From Cerrena zonata (Eukaryota; Basidiomycota; Agaricomycetes; Polyporales; Cerrenaceae), in contig JASBNA010000020.1 in the NCBI GenBank assembly GCA_038087015.1, positions 62,001 to 126,000 on the forward strand: 64,000 nucleotides of DNA. The letters are read 5' to 3'. Under the pieces are notes generated by a model. The model searched no databases. It saw only the letters and a program-made list of their open reading frames with translations, and was not told the origin of the DNA. A program made the translations under genes and the position numbers. Each line of letters opens with the position of its first letter. The first letter of the stretch is position 1. This document shows, piece after piece, positions 58,989-64,000 of the stretch.

Positions 58989-60662
58989 ATGCCTGACTGG
59001 AACTCGCCAGAACAAGTGGCACTATCATTGGGTAGGTCATCACGCACCTGAAGGTGGGGCTTCTGTTCTAACATTGGCCGTAAAACAACAGACGTATTAG
59101 TCAAGCTTACTCATGGCTTTATCGGTGTATACTTGTATGTGTATGACATGCTCGCTTCGCACCTATGATCTGACCAATGGAAAGGTGGGAGTTCGCCCAG
59201 TCATTTGACTTTGACTGGTCATTCATATCGGGGAAGCGTAAATTCAAATGGGTCATGGTATGTTCTTTCGTGCAGCGTCTGTTAAACACAGTACTGACTT
59301 CTACGGATTTAGATTTTCTATTTTCTAGTTCGATATACAGCCCTTGCTGCTTTCATCTCCGCGTTAGTATCCCTTGAATTCTGTGTTGTGAACCTTTCTG
59401 ATGTCAGTGATATCACAGTCTGGTCGTCTTTGATGTGAAGACGTATGTCCAGTATTATCAATTTCAGGTAACGAGACTCACACCGTTTTCAGTCGCATAA
59501 ATTGTACGGCAGTCCTGGCGACTTTCCAGGTGAGTGTGTCTTAAATGAAAACCTCATTGGTTCTCGCATTTACCTGTGTTGCAGTTTACCGGTTCCGCCG
59601 TTGGAGGTTTCGCTACGATCAATTTCGCACTGAGAACGTAAGTTGACTATGCACATTATTTCGAAGTTTTGCTAATGTTGCTTAAAACTGGCTAGTATTG
59701 CGCTATGGCGGAGGAACTGGATTGTTTCTTCGGTGTTAACTGTACTGATTCTGGGTCATTGGTCATTAATTCTTCACGGTAAGCCCTTGCATCGCTCTGT
59801 CTTGGGCGGGCCATGTCTTGAAACATTCTGCATCAGGAATCCTCATCGAAGGTGTATTTGTGCCCGGAACCGGATGTGGGATCACAAAGATCAACAACAC
59901 AATTCTGACAGCCAATTTAATTTATTCTATGTGTCTTGACTTCGTCGTGTTGGCCTTGACTAGTTGGAAAACTCTTCGCCTCCGAAACAAAAGTCGCAAG
60001 TCACTCGGTGGTTTGATTATTCAAGACGGTCTTATCTTTTTTGCTTCGTCGTGAGTACTTCGATTTATCGAGTGAAATGGTTGACTCTAACTTGCGACGG
60101 CAGTGTTTGTGCCAATGTTATTGCAACTGTCTTCATGATCCTCAACCTCAGTCCTTTGATGAGTGTCATATTTAATATCCCAGCCGCTGTAATTTGCGCT
60201 GTATGTTTGCCAACTGCTCTATATTCTATGCAGTGCTAACTATTACACGTAGATTGCTGCTACGAGAGCAGTGAGAAAGCTAACAAGATGGACAAGCGAA
60301 GGTCCTCATATTTTGTAAGTCCTTACTATCTTTCACGTCCACGTACAATACTAACAATGTCAATAAGCTATACGCATGCTGATTTACCATCGAGTCATGA
60401 GGGTCCTACTCGCCAGACTAAGGAGCAGGTTCTTGAGCTTCCGACACACCACAGATCTCGGACCGAAGGCGTACATGTGCAGGTATGATTTAACGCCGTT
60501 GACTGCTCCTACGCGGCTCATCATGACATACAGATGGAAACGTTCGTTGCTGTGGATGAACCTTATGATGCCACATCCCCAGATGATGGTAAAGGCGCCA
60601 TAAGGTTTGTACCCGACGAAGAGAGTCAAGATAGCGACATCAAACACGCCCGAGCGGTATGA
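58989..60662 (+). CDS. Seven-transmembrane DUF6533-type protein
   Basis: Starts MPDWNSPEQVALSL; exons 58989-59031, 59092-59134, then from 59185. The N-terminal helix and the block YLWEFAQSFDFDWSFISGKR are the hallmark of DUF6533 proteins, a large basidiomycete family of receptor-like 7TM proteins. Further helices include IFYFLVRYTALAAFIS, VLTVLILGHWSLILHGILI, MCLDFVVLALTSWKTLRL, LIIQDGLIFFAS and ANVIATVFMILNLSP. A charged cytosolic tail ends DSDIKHARAV at TGA 60660-60662. About ten introns. Ligand unknown. It differs from the tandem pair at 31-34 kb. Confidence 0.78.
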
Positions 60663-61647
60663 CATCGATAGACAGGTAGGTACCCGGAAACATCTCCCAT
60701 ACCAAAATGTCTCATTTAGTCTGCTAAACAAGCCGACCGGTACCTCCTTTCCATTTGCCGCACGCAAGATTCATTCATGATATCCTACCTCAGAGCTGGA
60801 CGCCATTCCTTTAGTAGTATCATGAAATTTATAATTCTTTACGTCGTTGACCACAAATTCATTCCTTCCAGTTTTCCATCAGTCTCTGACCAGTACCATA
60901 GCTATTGACCCCTATGTGGGTGAGTAGAACGTCTGATTGCAGTAATCAGATTAATGCATCTAACACTTCTAGTTCGTTCTTACCCTTTTATTATCGGGCT
61001 GTACTCCAGTTAGTTCCCGGACTCCCGCTGTCGAATTCTGTACGGTTGAGCCGCGAGTGCCAATAAAGTGATAAGCTCTGGATGCCATTTTCAGGTGTCT
61101 CAAAAGGGATATTTCTACCCAACAATCGGTATCGGCTGTCGTTGATCGGAAGTAATTCTTTCTCTCGCTTGAAGATCATTCGGCAAACAACTCTGCTGCG
61201 TGGAGCAAAAATGGACAAAATATATCCTCTACTCATTTCCCCATAAGTTGGAGTTTACATAAACTTTTTCAGAAGCCTGCTGGCTTCATGCACTACAGCA
61301 GAACATGGTGATAACCTCGGAGGAAATCTTCGGATGTGAAGGTCCTCTATCTTTCGCGTATTTGCGCCCCGACCTTCGGTTAGGATATGATTATGAATTC
61401 GCGAAGCGGCTTCTCGAAAGTGCCTCAGACATCCGACGGAATATACCACCTCAACAAATTTTCGGATTGCCGCAGTCTGCACTGATGCACTAGTCTGCCA
61501 CACAACTGCCACATGTACTTAGTGTCCAGCACGCCGAGTGCACTACATCTCTCACACTCCTCAACGTATTCTTTTAACAGGCCTGGGGGTCCAAACAATA
61601 CCCCCGAACTCGTCGTTCCTTCAATCCCCCCGGTTTATACGGTTCCC
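60663..61647. other. Intergenic region, about 1 kb
   Basis: No supported gene; minus-strand frames at 60991-61236 and 61255-61512 lack signatures. A frame from 61513 is in phase with the next gene and could extend its N-terminus. Confidence 0.4.
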
Positions 61648-62756
61648 ATGGCAAAGTATCTGGCTCTTCGTATGTCACAGCATTTCTCTCCATATTGCGC
61701 TCATTAACATTTCAATTGCCCAGCCACATCGTTTGAACATGCCTTCACGACAGTCGGTAAATGGGTCTATACTCTGTTTTTATTCACGAAGAGCGATATT
61801 AAGACCACCATCATCCCGGTTGTACGTTACCTCAATGTTTCAGAGTTGGCCCATCTCTAACGACCAGCACCTAGTCATTCTTCGCTCTTGCTGCGTCACC
61901 AAATCTGAATTTTGGGTCCACACCTGAAGCAGTCATATGGCTCTGGATACATCTTCTCCAGTTTAATGTCTCAAATCAGACTATGGATCCAGAGGAAGAC
62001 GAGCTGAACAAACGTGATAGACCCCTCCCGTCCGGTCGCATTTCTCTCAAGAGTGCTCGAGCCCTTCGATGGGCTTTGGTTCCACTCTGTTTTATGGTCT
62101 CGATTCTTTATAGTCTGGAGGTTCTCTACGCAAGTATTGCTATGGTTGCATCCACTATTGTTTATAACGAACTTGGTGCCCATAACCAATGGCTTATACG
62201 AAATCTCCTCAATGGATTTGGGGTTGCCTCTTTTGAAGCAGGCACTACCTTAGTCACTTGTATGTTTCCAACTTCTGAAACGAACACATGAGTAGAAAAC
62301 TGAACTTCATCTATAGCTAGCAATCGTCATTATCTCGACTCGACCGCAATTATATCTATCGGTCTGAGCTCCTTCCTCTTCGCCACAACCATACAGGCGC
62401 AAGATTTTAAGGATATCGATGGCGATGCCATGATAGGCCGCAAAACCCTCCCCATAGTATACCCTAAGTTTGCCCGATACACTGTTATCGTACCCCTTCT
62501 TCTATGGTCAGCCTCGCTTTGGTACATCTGGAAACTAGATGCGTTTCTAGCGTCTGCATTCCTGGGTCTTGCAGCATACACGGGTTACCGGTATCTAGCT
62601 CTGACCACCGTGAAGCAAGACCGAGTATCTTACTATTGGTACAACGTACGTTCTATGACTTCTCAGCTACCTCAGGCTCTAACATATACATACTTCTAGC
62701 TTTGGCTTTCTATGGCTAATGCACTTCCCGGATACTATCGTTACATTCATCAATAA
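61648..62756 (+). CDS. UbiA-family prenyltransferase
   Basis: Membrane prenyltransferase. Exons 61648-61669, 61724-61821, 61875-62259, 62317-62645 and 62700-62756 give 296 aa. The first aspartate-rich site is NQTMDPEEDELNKRDRP (N/Q...D...ED...N..DRP, for Mg-diphosphate binding). The second is QDFKDIDGDAMIGRKTLP (D..D.DGD..GRKT). Both are complete, so the enzyme looks active. Hydrophobic helices surround them (LVPLCFMVSILYSLEVLY, AIISIGLSSFLFATTI, VIVPLLLWSASLWYIW, AFLASAFLGLAAYTGY). Unlike ubiquinone or heme-O enzymes, this compact fungal type has no assigned product. Neighbours give no clear biosynthetic cluster. An in-frame upstream ATG at 61513 would add 45 residues. Confidence 0.85.
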
Positions 62757-63104
62757 AGCTTTCTTAGGGACATTTGTTTCATATTCGCTACAACTCACCA
62801 GTCGCTCTTTACATCTCAACGCTCATTGGACAATATACTAGTGGTAGTGTACATTAGACTTAGCAATGCGCATCGTTCGCTTTCCACCGACCCAGTTGTC
62901 CAGAAGCTAAATCCATTTGTTGTATAACGATACTTGCCTTTTTAGACCACATTGTGTTGAGCTTCGATCAGACCCGATCGAGATGCCGCCTTCCCCACGT
63001 GGGTGACAATCCTCCGAAGTCACCGTTGTGAATACACTTTCAGCCTTGTGTCTCCGTCCTCTGTAAACTTGAGTCAGAAATATCTAAGTCCTATACTGTG
63101 TAGC
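62757..63104. other. Intergenic region before the AIM19-like gene
   Basis: About 350 bp, no gene seen. Confidence 0.4.
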
Positions 63105-63676
63105 ATGGTCTCGTCACAAGAGGAGAGAAATGAACCATCTTTGCGGAAGGATCTCAATCCAATTGCGGGTGTTATCAGGCCCTACTCGCAGTCACCGTTC
63201 GTTTTCAACATTAGCGTTTCATGGACTGGTCAATTCATGACTCTCATAGTGTTCCTATGTGGATAGTCTCGGGGATTTGTAAGGGGTTTACACTCGTCAT
63301 ATAAAATAATACTGATTAGCTTGCAGTTCTCGCCTCGTCGGTCGTCCCACCCAATCCACTCCGTCCACCGTTAATGCAGCGCCTCGGGTTTGGGGCTATC
63401 TTTGCTGGCGCAGGATATGTCACGTCCACGGGCGATATCTATAATGGCACAGGAATCTCCACAGGTGATTGATAAAATTTACAAGATGTGTACTGCCTCC
63501 TGACGCTATTCATAATCATGTCAGCTTGGTCTCTGACCTACCTCTTCCTGAATATTCGCAAAGCACTGCGCCCTCCACGAAGTAGTTTGTCGCTCATACT
63601 CTCCAGTGCGGCATTATTTTCATCGACTCTGTACGGGACAGAGTATTTTCTTCTTCAGGAGAAAGATGACTCCTAG
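63105..63676 (+). CDS. AIM19: AIM19-like small mitochondrial membrane protein
   Basis: Exons 63105-63196, 63250-63278, 63327-63464 and 63525-63676 give 136 aa. Hydrophobic blocks: PMWIVSGIFLASSVV, GFGAIFAGAGYV, AWSLTYLFLNI and LILSSAALFSSTLYGTEYF. The order G[AG]Y..., a D..NG.G stretch (GDIYNGTGIST), AWSL.YL and LYG.[RE].F matches yeast Aim19 as I remember it, a mitochondrial protein linked to mitochondrial inheritance. A second exon of only 29 nt is needed to keep the frame; all phases agree. No cleavable presequence is obvious. Function at molecular level is unknown. Assignment is moderately sure. Confidence 0.6.
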
Positions 63677-64000
63677 TATTTTGACAGGAACCTGGCATGC
63701 ACTCGTGACACCCCAACGACCACTTGGAATGCTATGTAGTTGAGGGTCCCAGGATACCTTTATGAGATAGACTTCTGAAATTTATTATTATAGAGTGGCA
63801 TTTTCAAACCATTAAGTTGACGCGAGTGCTACGTACCACTCTCTTCTCTAGATGGGGTCCGAGTCTTCAGCATCAACTGGCCCATAGCGGTTAAGCGGAG
63901 TTACGACGTCTCCTATCATATATACAAGATTAGGAAAAGGGACGTCGATCCATCACGTTGTGGCGCCACAACGCGCATTCCGGATATTGTCAGTCTCTGG
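63677..64000. other. Terminal intergenic sequence
   Basis: No gene recognised before the window ends. Confidence 0.35.

Overview
This window comes from a filamentous basidiomycete, most likely an Agaricomycete. Genes are dense and broken by many short introns (about 45-75 nt, GT...AG, often with a CTAAC-like branch site). The recognisable proteins are eukaryotic (separase, condensin, Polo kinase, NMD3), and multi-pass receptor-like families typical of mushrooms are present. I cannot name the species from the sequence alone. Exon boundaries below were placed by eye; for most genes the exon lengths sum to a multiple of three.

Layout. 1-1.9 kb: the catalytic end of separase. 2.0-12.5 kb: a repeat-rich island. 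It holds two copies of a segmental duplication that each carry the same unknown 194-aa gene. Between them lie a perfect 405-bp inverted repeat around four 21-bp tandem repeats, and about 6 kb of AT-rich, CpG-poor DNA. That block contains a 1.5-kb Tc1/mariner-type fold-back element (TA-CAGTG ends) and a decayed transposon reading frame. 13.3-15.2 kb: an AIM9-like phosphotransferase gene interrupted by three clustered TAG codons. 15.9-18.4 kb: two short-chain dehydrogenases (SDRs). 19.0-23.9 kb: two tandem secreted GH13 (amylase-family) enzymes lacking two active-site histidines. 24.1-29.7 kb: an SDR relic, NMD3 (with an apparent frameshift), an OTT_1508-like deaminase and another SDR with a frameshift. 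31.3-34.2 kb: two tandem multi-pass membrane proteins. 34.5-36.8 kb: a GMC oxidoreductase. 38.2-41.9 kb: a long disordered protein ending in a RING-H2 finger. 42.6-47.0 kb: condensin subunit 3. 47.1-54.5 kb: an SDR pseudogene, then two very similar SDRs in opposite orientation flanking a Polo-like kinase. 56.3-58.0 kb: a secreted lactonase-type beta-propeller. 59.0-63.7 kb: a 7TM DUF6533-type protein, a UbiA prenyltransferase and an AIM19-like mitochondrial protein.

How the genes relate. There is no single pathway. Cell-cycle genes (separase, condensin, Polo kinase) are interspersed with accessory genes. The strongest theme is local duplication: seven related SDR copies (four intact, one frameshifted, one pseudogene, one relic) spread over about 40 kb, all with the same intron positions, plus tandem pairs of GH13 enzymes and membrane proteins. 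Transposon decay dominates the 5-11 kb block. The best candidates for something unusual are the perfect palindrome, the histidine-less GH13 pair, the dispersed SDR family and the triple-TAG phosphotransferase.
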